Part shown: positions 57,590 through 64,000 of the stretch, piece by piece
How positions within the stretch are numbered: the stretch's first letter is position 1
Layout of the letters: each line of letters opens with the position of its first letter
Assembly (NCBI GenBank): GCA_023460715.1
Contig: JAEWPH010000014.1
Span: 1-64,000 of the forward strand
DNA length: 64,000 bases
Source: Pseudomonadota bacterium
GTDB taxonomy: Bacteria; Pseudomonadota; Gammaproteobacteria; Burkholderiales; Burkholderiaceae_C
Reading direction: 5' to 3'
Translations under genes and position numbers: made by a program
The notes under the pieces: generated by a model
What the model was told of the DNA's origin: nothing
What the model saw: only the letters and a program-made list of their open reading frames with translations
The model's database searches: none

Positions 57590-58690
57590 ATGACTTCTTC
57601 CTCGCCCCGCGCTTCCCACCGCCTGCGAACCGACACCAGCGGCACGGGAGGCTCGCCCCGGCGGTTCGCCATCATCGGCGCCGGCTTGGCCGGCGTGGCC
57701 TGCGCCCGCACGCTGGTGCAGGCGGGGCATGATGTGCTGGTGTTCGAGAAATCCTCCCGCGCCGGCGGGCGCACGACGACGCTGGACTCGCCCTTCGGCG
57801 GCTTCGACGCCGGGGCGCAGTACTTCACGGTGCGCGATGCACGCTTTCAGCAGGCGCTCGACACCGTGCCCGGCCTGTGCCGCCCCTGGAGCGCCAACAC
57901 CGTGCGCGTGCTCGACGCGGCCGGCCGCGTGGCCGCAGCCGCTCCGCCGCCCGGAGAACCCCACTGGGTGGCGGCGCCCGGCATGGAATCCCTGGTCACC
58001 ACCTGGGCCGCACCGCTGCAACAGGCAGGCCGCCTGCTGACCGGCACCCAAGTCACCCGCATCGAACGCGACGCCCTGCGCCCGGACGGCTGGCAGGTGC
58101 GCACGGAGGCGCTCGACGGCTCGGTGCATGTCCACGCCGGCTTTGATGCGGTGCTGCTGTCGCAGCCCGCGGTGCCGGCCCGGGCGCTGCTGGAGCTTTC
58201 CGGCGTCGACACGCCCCTGGTGCAGGAGCTGGCACCGGTGGCCATCGCTCCCTGCTGGACCTTGATGCTCGCTTTTGCGCAGGCCGTGCGCCCTGACCTC
58301 ACCACGCTGGGGCCGCAGTGGAATGCCGCGCGCAGCACGCACCACCGCATCGCCTGGCTGGCGCGCGAATCCTCCAAGCCCGGCCGCACGCGCATCGAGC
58401 GCTGGACGGTGCAGGCCAGCCCGGCCTGGTCGCAAGAACACCTGGAAGATGACGCCACCCGCGTGCAGGCCAAGCTGACCAACGGGTTCGCAGAAATCAC
58501 CGGCATCCGTGCCGAGCCGACGCAGGCCATCGCCCGCCGCTGGCGCTACGCGCAGACCACGCAGCCGCTGGGCCGCAGCCACGCCTGGGATGCGACGCGC
58601 GGCATCGGCGCCTGCGGCGACTGGTGCCTGGGGCACCGGCTCGAAGACGCCTTTCTATCCGGCCTGGAACTCGCCCTCGCCGTGGCGTGA
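57590..58690 (+). CDS. FAD-dependent amine oxidase-like (renalase-type) oxidoreductase
   Basis: 366-residue flavoprotein of the COG3380/renalase-like group. The FAD-binding Rossmann motif is IIGAGLAGVACARTL (about 28-42), with FEKSSRAGGRT and FDAGAQYF. The C-terminal FAD contact is GIGACGDWCLGHRLEDAFLS. Some relatives oxidise dihydropyridine forms of NAD(P)H; the substrate here is unknown. It follows the LysR gene by 87 bases in the same direction. Confidence 0.85.
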   Translation: MTSSSPRASHRLRTDTSGTGGSPRRFAIIGAGLAGVACARTLVQAGHDVLVFEKSSRAGGRTTTLDSPFGGFDAGAQYFTVRDARFQQALDTVPGLCRPWSANTVRVLDAAGRVAAAAPPPGEPHWVAAPGMESLVTTWAAPLQQAGRLLTGTQVTRIERDALRPDGWQVRTEALDGSVHVHAGFDAVLLSQPAVPARALLELSGVDTPLVQELAPVAIAPCWTLMLAFAQAVRPDLTTLGPQWNAARSTHHRIAWLARESSKPGRTRIERWTVQASPAWSQEHLEDDATRVQAKLTNGFAEITGIRAEPTQAIARRWRYAQTTQPLGRSHAWDATRGIGACGDWCLGHRLEDAFLSGLELALAVA

Positions 58691-58849
58691 TCGGCGGCAT
58701 ACTCGCCGCAGTCCGCTTCCTGCCTGTGGGCGTGGGCCTCCTGCCACCGCCCGTCTTCCCACCATGACACTGCCAGCGCTTCGGCCCCTCGGGGCCACCG
58801 CCGCACCCTGGTCCCAGCCGGGCGGGTGCCAGGCCGCCACGCTGATCCG

Positions 58850-60595
58850 ATGACCGGGGGCACTGCAGCCTATACCGGGCGGTTCGCGCCCTCGCCCACG
58901 GGCCCGTTGCACGCCGGCTCGCTGGTGGCCGCCCTGGCCAGCTGGCTCGACGCGAGGGCCGCCCACGATGGGCGGGGCGGGCGCTGGCTCGTCCGCATCG
59001 AGGATGTGGACACGCCCCGATGCACTCCCGGCGCGGCCGAGCGCATCCTCTCGCAGCTGGCCGCCTGCAGCCTGCTGCCCGACGAGCCACCCTTGTGGCA
59101 GTCCGCACGGCAGGCCCGCTACCAGCAGGCCCTGGATGCGCTGGTGGCCGCCGGCCGGGCCTATCCCTGCGGCTGCTCCCGCCGCGACATCGAAGAGGCC
59201 CAGGCGGCCCTGGGATTCCAGCGCAACCGCCATGTGGAGCTGCCCTACCCCGGCACCTGCCGCCACGGGCTGCAGGGCCGACCGGCCCGGTCGTGGCGGC
59301 TCCACGCGACACAACAACAGACAAAACAGCCTCCAGCCCTTTATACAAAAGCGCAATCAGCTATATTATTGATAGCAAACGATGGCGTGCACTGGACGGA
59401 CAGGCGCCTGGGCCGGCAGTACCAGGACGTGGCCCGCCAGGTAGGCGACTTCGTCCTGCGACGCGCGGATGGTTTGTGGGCCTACCAGCTGGCCGTGGTA
59501 GTCGACGATGCCGACCAGGGCGTCACCCACATCGTGCGCGGCGAGGACCTGGCCGACAACACGCCCCGCCAGTTGCTGCTGCAGCAGGCCCTGGGCGTGC
59601 CCCACCCCACGTACATGCACATGCCCTTGGTGCGCGCCGATGATGGCGAGAAGCTCTCCAAGCAGCACGGCGCACCGCCCGTGGATGTGGCCCGGCCGCT
59701 GGAGGTGCTGCGTGCGGCGGCTCGCGTGCTCGGCCTGCCCGACGTGGCGCATCCTGACAACACCACAGTCGCGCAGGCGCTGGCGCAGTGGGTTCTGGCA
59801 TGGCGACGAATCTACAATCCATGCGTGACAGAAACGCCTTCCCCTCTGGCCGCCAACGGCCCCTCCCCCGCCCCCTCCACGCCGCCGCCTCAGGAAGGCG
59901 GCGGTGCCGCGCCCGCAGACGTGGCCTTCCCCAAAACCATCCGCAGCTACGTGCGGCGCGCTGGCCGCACGACGACCGGCCAGGCCAAGGCTTTCGAAGA
60001 CCTGGGCCCTCGCTTTCTTCTGCCGTATGCGCCGGCCCCGCTGGACGCCACTGCGGCCTTCGGACGCCAGGCCCCGCTGGTGCTGGAGATCGGCTTCGGC
60101 ATGGGCGAGGCCACGGCCCACATTGCCCGGGTGCGCCCGCAGGACAACTTCCTGTGCTGCGAAGTGCACGAGCCCGGCGTGGGCGCCCTGCTCAAGCGCA
60201 TCGGCGAACACGGCATCGAGAACATCCGCATCCTCCAGCACGACGCCGTGGAGGTCATCGACCACATGCTGCCGCCCGGCTCGCTGGACGGCGTGCACAT
60301 CTTCTTTCCCGATCCCTGGCACAAGAAGCGGCACAACAAGCGCCGGCTGATCCAGCCGCAGCTGGTCGCCAAGCTGGCCGCGCGCCTCAAGCCCGGCGGC
60401 TACCTGCACTGCGCCACCGACTGGCAGCCCTATGCGGAGCAGATGCTCGAAGTGCTGTCCGCCGAGCCTTCGCTCGAGAACACGGCCGAAGGCTTTGCAC
60501 CGCAGCCCGATTACCGTCCCCTGACCAAGTTCGAGAACCGGGGCCTGCGCCTGGGCCACGGCGTCTGGGACGTGGTATTCAAGCGGCGCGACTGA
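58850..60595 (+). CDS. gluQ-trmB: GluQRS (tRNA-Asp glutamylation) fused in frame to TrmB (tRNA m7G46 methyltransferase)
   Basis: One open frame of 581 residues. Residues 1-~325 are glutamyl-Q tRNA(Asp) synthetase: HIGH-type [18 protein letters not shown], zinc-site [11 protein letters not shown] and PGTCRHG, KMSKS-type [11 protein letters not shown]. Residues about 326-581 are Trm[17 protein letters not shown] (SAM site), [33 protein letters not shown]. No stop intervenes; the join passes through [19 protein letters not shown] at 59825 is the normal TrmB start in frame and a TACAAT box lies just before it, so TrmB may also be made alone. Residues about 160-176 are encoded by mini-element copy E. 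Confidence 0.85.
   Translation: MTGGTAAYTGRFAPSPTGPLHAGSLVAALASWLDARAAHDGRGGRWLVRIEDVDTPRCTPGAAERILSQLAACSLLPDEPPLWQSARQARYQQALDALVAAGRAYPCGCSRRDIEEAQAALGFQRNRHVELPYPGTCRHGLQGRPARSWRLHATQQQTKQPPALYTKAQSAILLIANDGVHWTDRRLGRQYQDVARQVGDFVLRRADGLWAYQLAVVVDDADQGVTHIVRGEDLADNTPRQLLLQQALGVPHPTYMHMPLVRADDGEKLSKQHGAPPVDVARPLEVLRAAARVLGLPDVAHPDNTTVAQALAQWVLAWRRIYNPCVTETPSPLAANGPSPAPSTPPPQEGGGAAPADVAFPKTIRSYVRRAGRTTTGQAKAFEDLGPRFLLPYAPAPLDATAAFGRQAPLVLEIGFGMGEATAHIARVRPQDNFLCCEVHEPGVGALLKRIGEHGIENIRILQHDAVEVIDHMLPPGSLDGVHIFFPDPWHKKRHNKRRLIQPQLVAKLAARLKPGGYLHCATDWQPYAEQMLEVLSAEPSLENTAEGFAPQPDYRPLTKFENRGLRLGHGVWDVVFKRRD
59329..59376 (-). repeat. Mini-element copy E (inside gluQ)
   Basis: On the minus strand: GCTATC, AATAATATAG, CTGATTGCGC, TTTTGTATAA, AGG, GCTGGAGGC, followed by TGTTTTGT. 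It is the clearest copy, and markedly A/T-rich against its surroundings. It is read through in frame as extra residues ([16 protein letters not shown]) before the conserved WTDRRLG. Confidence 0.75.
59825..60595 (+). CDS. trmB: TrmB module, possible independent start
   Basis: GTG at 59825 would yield a 256-residue TrmB (S-adenosylmethionine-dependent guanine-N7 methylation at position 46 of tRNA), with a low-complexity Pro/Ser N-terminus before the conserved [18 protein letters not shown] at 59813-59818 could serve as a -10 element for a nearly leaderless transcript. This is the alternative to expression only as the GluQRS fusion. Confidence 0.6.
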   Translation: MTETPSPLAANGPSPAPSTPPPQEGGGAAPADVAFPKTIRSYVRRAGRTTTGQAKAFEDLGPRFLLPYAPAPLDATAAFGRQAPLVLEIGFGMGEATAHIARVRPQDNFLCCEVHEPGVGALLKRIGEHGIENIRILQHDAVEVIDHMLPPGSLDGVHIFFPDPWHKKRHNKRRLIQPQLVAKLAARLKPGGYLHCATDWQPYAEQMLEVLSAEPSLENTAEGFAPQPDYRPLTKFENRGLRLGHGVWDVVFKRRD

Positions 60596-60632
60596 CGCCA
60601 CCGACCGCCCAACGACGGAACCACAGCACCCG

Positions 60633-61685
60633 ATGAAGCCCATTCTTGACAATCTGGTGGAGATGACCGGTCATCGGGACCATCTCCGGCTGGAGGTTTC
60701 GGTACTTTCCACGCTGCAGAAACTGGCTTCCATCAAGGAGGTGCGGGCGCTGGAGGTCTTCCACAGGGACGGGGTGCAGTACGTGCGCCCCCGGACCTGG
60801 ATCGATAACGGCCAGCTTGTGTCCACCGGCTCCGACGCCCAGAGCGACTCACGCCGGCAGCCCGTCAGCGACTATCCGGCGCTGCACGCGTGCATCGCAC
60901 AGCGCGAGGCCAGCGCCAAGGACTCGTCCCGCAAAGGTACCTACACGCTGTGGTTACCCGTATGGATGCACGACGAAGTGCACACCTGCCTGGAGATCAC
61001 GCAGTCGCGCCCGTTCTCGGCCCACAAGCTGGATGTGATCAAGGGCGTGTTCCACGTCTATCAGAACTACCAGAGCCTGCTCGACTACAGCGAACGGGAT
61101 GCGCTCACCGGGCTGTTCAACCGCAAGACCTTCGACGAGCAGTTCACCCGCCAGTCCGCAGCCGGCGATGGAGCCTATGCGGAGGCCAGCGAGCTGCTGG
61201 TCTCGCCGGACGACGGCACGGAGGCGGGCCAGGAGCCCGTGCGCCAGTGGCTGGCGGTGGTGGACATCGACCACTTCAAGCTCGTCAACGACCGCTTCGG
61301 CCATCTGTACGGCGACGAAGTGCTGATCCTGGTGGCCAATATCCTGCGCAGCTCGTTCCGCAGCCACGACCGCATCTTCCGCTTCGGCGGCGAAGAGTTC
61401 GTGGTGCTGCTGCGCTCGACCACGCTGTCGACGGCGTACAAGGTGTTCAACCGCTTCCGCCAGGCCGTGCAGGAATACCACTTCCCCCAGGTCGGCCAGG
61501 TCACCGTCAGCGTCGGCTTCGCCAGCACCCAGCAGGGCGCGCCCGTCGAGATCCTGGGCCGTGCGGACCAGGCGCTGTACTACGCCAAGGAGCACGGCCG
61601 CAACCAGGTGTGTTTCTACGACGAACTCGTTGCCCAGGGGCATCTGCAGGCCAAGGTGGCCAACGACGACGTCGAACTGTTCTAA
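60633..61685 (+). CDS. Diguanylate cyclase with N-terminal sensor-like domain
   Basis: 350-residue protein. Residues about 10-145 look like a GAF-type sensor domain (LRLEVSVLSTLQKLASIKEV, TYTLWLPVWMHDEVHTCLEI). The GGDEF domain (about 155-340) has DALTGLFNRKTF, VDIDHFKLVNDRFGH and GGEEF, with an RxxD inhibitory site (RSHD) five residues earlier, so it should make c-di-GMP under product inhibition. It starts 37 bases after the GluQRS-TrmB stop. Confidence 0.9.
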   Translation: MKPILDNLVEMTGHRDHLRLEVSVLSTLQKLASIKEVRALEVFHRDGVQYVRPRTWIDNGQLVSTGSDAQSDSRRQPVSDYPALHACIAQREASAKDSSRKGTYTLWLPVWMHDEVHTCLEITQSRPFSAHKLDVIKGVFHVYQNYQSLLDYSERDALTGLFNRKTFDEQFTRQSAAGDGAYAEASELLVSPDDGTEAGQEPVRQWLAVVDIDHFKLVNDRFGHLYGDEVLILVANILRSSFRSHDRIFRFGGEEFVVLLRSTTLSTAYKVFNRFRQAVQEYHFPQVGQVTVSVGFASTQQGAPVEILGRADQALYYAKEHGRNQVCFYDELVAQGHLQAKVANDDVELF

Positions 61686-61735
61686 GGCTCCCGCCCGCGG
61701 CTGCGACTCCGGCAGACACTCGCGCTGACAAGAAA

Positions 61736-61759
61736 AAAGGCCCGCAACTGCGGGCCTTT
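61736..61759. terminator. Bidirectional terminator between cyclase and alaS
   Basis: AAAGGCCCGC and GCGGGCCTTT form a 10-bp stem with an AACT loop. On the minus strand it is followed by TTTCTTG (ends alaS); on the plus strand by CTC, 50 bases after the cyclase stop. Confidence 0.85.
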
Positions 61760-61816
61760 CTCATGGCGGGCTTGCTGCCGCCGTCTCGCGTCGGGCCGCA
61801 GCTGCAGCCCCCGACA

Positions 61817-64000
61817 TCACAGGCGCTCAGCCACCCACGCCTGCACGGAGGCCAGCGCCGCGGGCAGCGCGGCCGCATCGGTGCCGCCGGCCATGGCCAT
61901 GTCGGGCTTGCCGCCGCCCTTGCCGCCCACCTGCTGGGCCACGAAGTTCACCAGCTCGCCGGCCTTGACCTTGGCCATCACGTCGGGGGTGACACCCGCC
62001 GCGATCTGCACCTTGGCGCCATCGACGGCCGCCAGCACGATGGCCGCGCTCTTGAGCTTGTCCTTGAGCTTGTCCATGGTGTCGCGCAGCGTCTTGGCAT
62101 CGGCGCCCTCCAGGCGGGCCGCCAGCACCTTCACGCCCTGGGCCTCGACGGCCTGGGCCGCCAGCTCGTCGCCCTGGCTGGATGCCAGCTTGCCCTTCAA
62201 GGCCGCGATTTCCTTCTCCAGCGCCTTGATCTGGTCGAGCGCCTGGCCGATGCGGCCGGTCAGCTCGCCAGCCGGGGCGCGCAGGGCGCCTGCCGCGCGG
62301 TTCACGGTGTCTTCGAGCTGCTGCACGTAGGCCACGGCGGCCTCGCCGGTGATGGCTTCCACACGGCGCACGCCGGCCGCCACACCGCCTTCGGCAACGA
62401 TCTTGAAGAGGCCGATATCCCCCGTGCGGGTGACGTGCGTGCCGCCGCAGAGCTCACGGCTGCTGCCGATGTCCAGCACACGCACGCTGTCGCCGTACTT
62501 CTCGCCGAAAAGCATCATGGCGCCGGTCTTCTGGGCGGATTCGATGTCCATGACGCGCGCACCCGTCGGGGTGTTCGCCAGGATCTCCGCATTCACGCGG
62601 CGCTCGATCTCGCGGATCTGCGCGTCGGTGATGGGGGCGTTGTGGGCGAAGTCGAAGCGCGTGCGCTCGGCGTTCACCAGGCTGCCCTTTTGCTGCACAT
62701 GCTCGCCCAGCACCTCGCGCAGGGCCTTGTGCATCAGGTGGGTCACCGAGTGGTTGCGCATGGTGGCCGCGCGCAGCTGGGTGTTCACCTCGGCTTCCAC
62801 CCCATCGCCCACCTTCAGCGCACCGCTCTCCAGCGTGCCGTGGTGGCCGAACACGTCGGCCTTGATCTTGATGGTGTCGTTCACGGCGAAGTGCGCCGAG
62901 CCGGTGCTGATGACGCCCTCGTCGCCCACCTGGCCGCCGCTCTCGGCGTAGAAAGGCGTGGTGTCGAGAACGACCACGCCGTCTTCGCCCGCCTTGAGCG
63001 CATCGACGCTGGTGCCGTTGACGTACAGCGCGACGATCTTGGCCGACTCCTTCAGCTGCTCATAGCCGCTGAAACGGTTGGACGCGCCGGTGTAGTCCAG
63101 GGCGCGGTCCATCTTGAACTTGCCGGCCGCGCGGGCCTGCGCCTTCTGGCGCTCCATGGCGGCCTTGAAGCCGGCCTCGTCCACCGACACGCCACGCTCG
63201 CGGCACACGTCGGCCGACAGGTCGAGCGGGAAGCCGTAGGTGTCGTGCAGCTTGAACGCGACATCGCCGGGCAGCACCTGGGCACCGCCGGCCAGGGCCG
63301 TGTCCAGAATGTCCATGCCGTTGGCCAGCGTCTCGAAGAAGCGCTCCTCCTCGGCCTTCAGCACCTCGGTGATGCGCTGCTGCTGCTCGCGCAGCTTGGG
63401 GTACGCATCGCCCATCTGCTCGGCCAGGTCCTTGACCAGCTTGTGGAAGAACGGCGTCTTCTGGCCCAGCTTGTAGCCGTGGCGGATGGCGCGGCGCACG
63501 ATGCGGCGCTGCACGTAGCCCCGGCCTTCGTTGCTGGGGATCACGCCGTCGCTGATGAGGAACGAGGTGGCGCGGATGTGATCGGCGATCACCTTGAGCG
63601 AGGGATTCGCCAGATCGGTGGTGCGGGTCTCGCGCGCGGCGGCCTTGATCAGCGCATCGAAGATGTCGATCTCGTAGTTGCTGTGCACGTGCTGCAGGAT
63701 GGCGGCCAGACGCTCCAGGCCCATGCCGGTGTCCACGCAGGGCGCGGGCAGCGGCGTGACGCTGCCGTCTTCCTTCATGTCGAACTGCATGAACACGTTG
63801 TTCCAGATCTCGATGAAACGGTCGCCGTCCTCGTCGGGGCTGCCCGGAGGGCCGCCGGGAATGTGCGCGCCGTGGTCGTAGAAGATCTCCGAGCAGGGGC
63901 CGCAGGGCCCGGTGTCGGCCATCATCCAGAAGTTGTCGGACTTGTAGCGGCCGCCCTTGTTGTCGCCGATGCGGATGATGCGGCCCTCTTGCTTCACGCG
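61817..64000 (-). CDS. alaS: Alanyl-tRNA synthetase (5' part outside window)
   Basis: At least 727 C-terminal residues of AlaRS; about 150 N-terminal residues lie beyond the right edge. Visible parts: [15 protein letters not shown], the C-terminal part of the catalytic core ([18 protein letters not shown]), tRNA-recognition domain, editing domain with the zinc motif [15 protein letters not shown] and [11 protein letters not shown], and the C-Ala domain ending [20 protein letters not shown]. It charges tRNA-Ala. Confidence 0.96.
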   Translation of the reverse strand, partial: RVKQEGRIIRIGDNKGGRYKSDNFWMMADTGPCGPCSEIFYDHGAHIPGGPPGSPDEDGDRFIEIWNNVFMQFDMKEDGSVTPLPAPCVDTGMGLERLAAILQHVHSNYEIDIFDALIKAAARETRTTDLANPSLKVIADHIRATSFLISDGVIPSNEGRGYVQRRIVRRAIRHGYKLGQKTPFFHKLVKDLAEQMGDAYPKLREQQQRITEVLKAEEERFFETLANGMDILDTALAGGAQVLPGDVAFKLHDTYGFPLDLSADVCRERGVSVDEAGFKAAMERQKAQARAAGKFKMDRALDYTGASNRFSGYEQLKESAKIVALYVNGTSVDALKAGEDGVVVLDTTPFYAESGGQVGDEGVISTGSAHFAVNDTIKIKADVFGHHGTLESGALKVGDGVEAEVNTQLRAATMRNHSVTHLMHKALREVLGEHVQQKGSLVNAERTRFDFAHNAPITDAQIREIERRVNAEILANTPTGARVMDIESAQKTGAMMLFGEKYGDSVRVLDIGSSRELCGGTHVTRTGDIGLFKIVAEGGVAAGVRRVEAITGEAAVAYVQQLEDTVNRAAGALRAPAGELTGRIGQALDQIKALEKEIAALKGKLASSQGDELAAQAVEAQGVKVLAARLEGADAKTLRDTMDKLKDKLKSAAIVLAAVDGAKVQIAAGVTPDVMAKVKAGELVNFVAQQVGGKGGGKPDMAMAGGTDAAALPAALASVQAWVAERL

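Overview
The window is about 68% G+C by eye, densely packed, and looks like chromosomal DNA of a Comamonadaceae betaproteobacterium, most likely Acidovorax/Paracidovorax. Supporting features are several Bug/TctC-type receptors, the exbB-exbD-lpxK-ycaR-kdsB-adk order, Burkholderiales-style LysR genes, and a recurring mini-element with an ATAGCT..GCGC core. This assignment is inference from gene content. No rRNA, tRNA, CRISPR array, insertion sequence or prophage was seen.

Layout. 59-5978: an oxidative hexuronate/aldarate catabolic locus (uronate dehydrogenase, SMP-30 lactonase, TRAP receptor, FadR-type regulator, Bug receptor, 5-keto-4-deoxyglucarate dehydratase) with a putative operator before each transcription unit. 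6161-8619: a lipoprotein, a 2-hydroxyacid dehydrogenase and a secreted ricin-type lectin. 8754-12325: monomeric and dimeric NADP-isocitrate dehydrogenases side by side. 12514-15592: a small secreted protein, a DUF192 protein, Fe-SOD and XseA. 15954-20174: ExbB/ExbD plus the LPS genes lpxK, ycaR and kdsB, then adk. 20248-23879: asparaginase, lexA with two SOS boxes, two small genes and an alternative oxidase. 24023-32486: HrpA, a porin, a Bug receptor and ArgA. 32504-35215: an ampR-like regulator divergent from a class A beta-lactamase gene, which overlaps a frameshifted class D beta-lactamase gene. 35342-37720: a TrhO-GST fusion and DsbB. 37872-43608: sulfate ABC transporter, a small hydrolase and a membrane protein. 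43789-50545: LysR/azoreductase, a second TrhO, a MinD-like ATPase, a diguanylate cyclase, a SulP transporter and a BON lipoprotein. 50606-58690: cystathionine beta-lyase, TesA, a YbbA-like ATPase, a pirin/OsmC/flavodoxin/pirin/LysR electrophile-defence group and a FAD oxidoreductase. 58850-64000: a GluQRS-TrmB in-frame fusion, a second diguanylate cyclase and alaS, which runs off the right edge.

How the genes work together. The left locus should convert galacturonate or glucuronate to alpha-ketoglutarate semialdehyde; the aldarate dehydratase and the semialdehyde dehydrogenase are not in the window. The rest is mostly housekeeping, envelope biogenesis and stress defence.

The least ordinary observation is a family of about ten degenerate ~48-bp elements with fixed internal spacing. 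Seven of them lie in phase inside coding genes (xseA twice, lpxK, hrpA twice, dsbB, gluQ). Other notable points are the GluQRS-TrmB and TrhO-GST fusions, a one-base G-tract frameshift in the class D beta-lactamase, an unlisted 48-residue gene near 22.9 kb, and a 26-bp motif shared by the sulfate operon and the neighbouring hydrolase.
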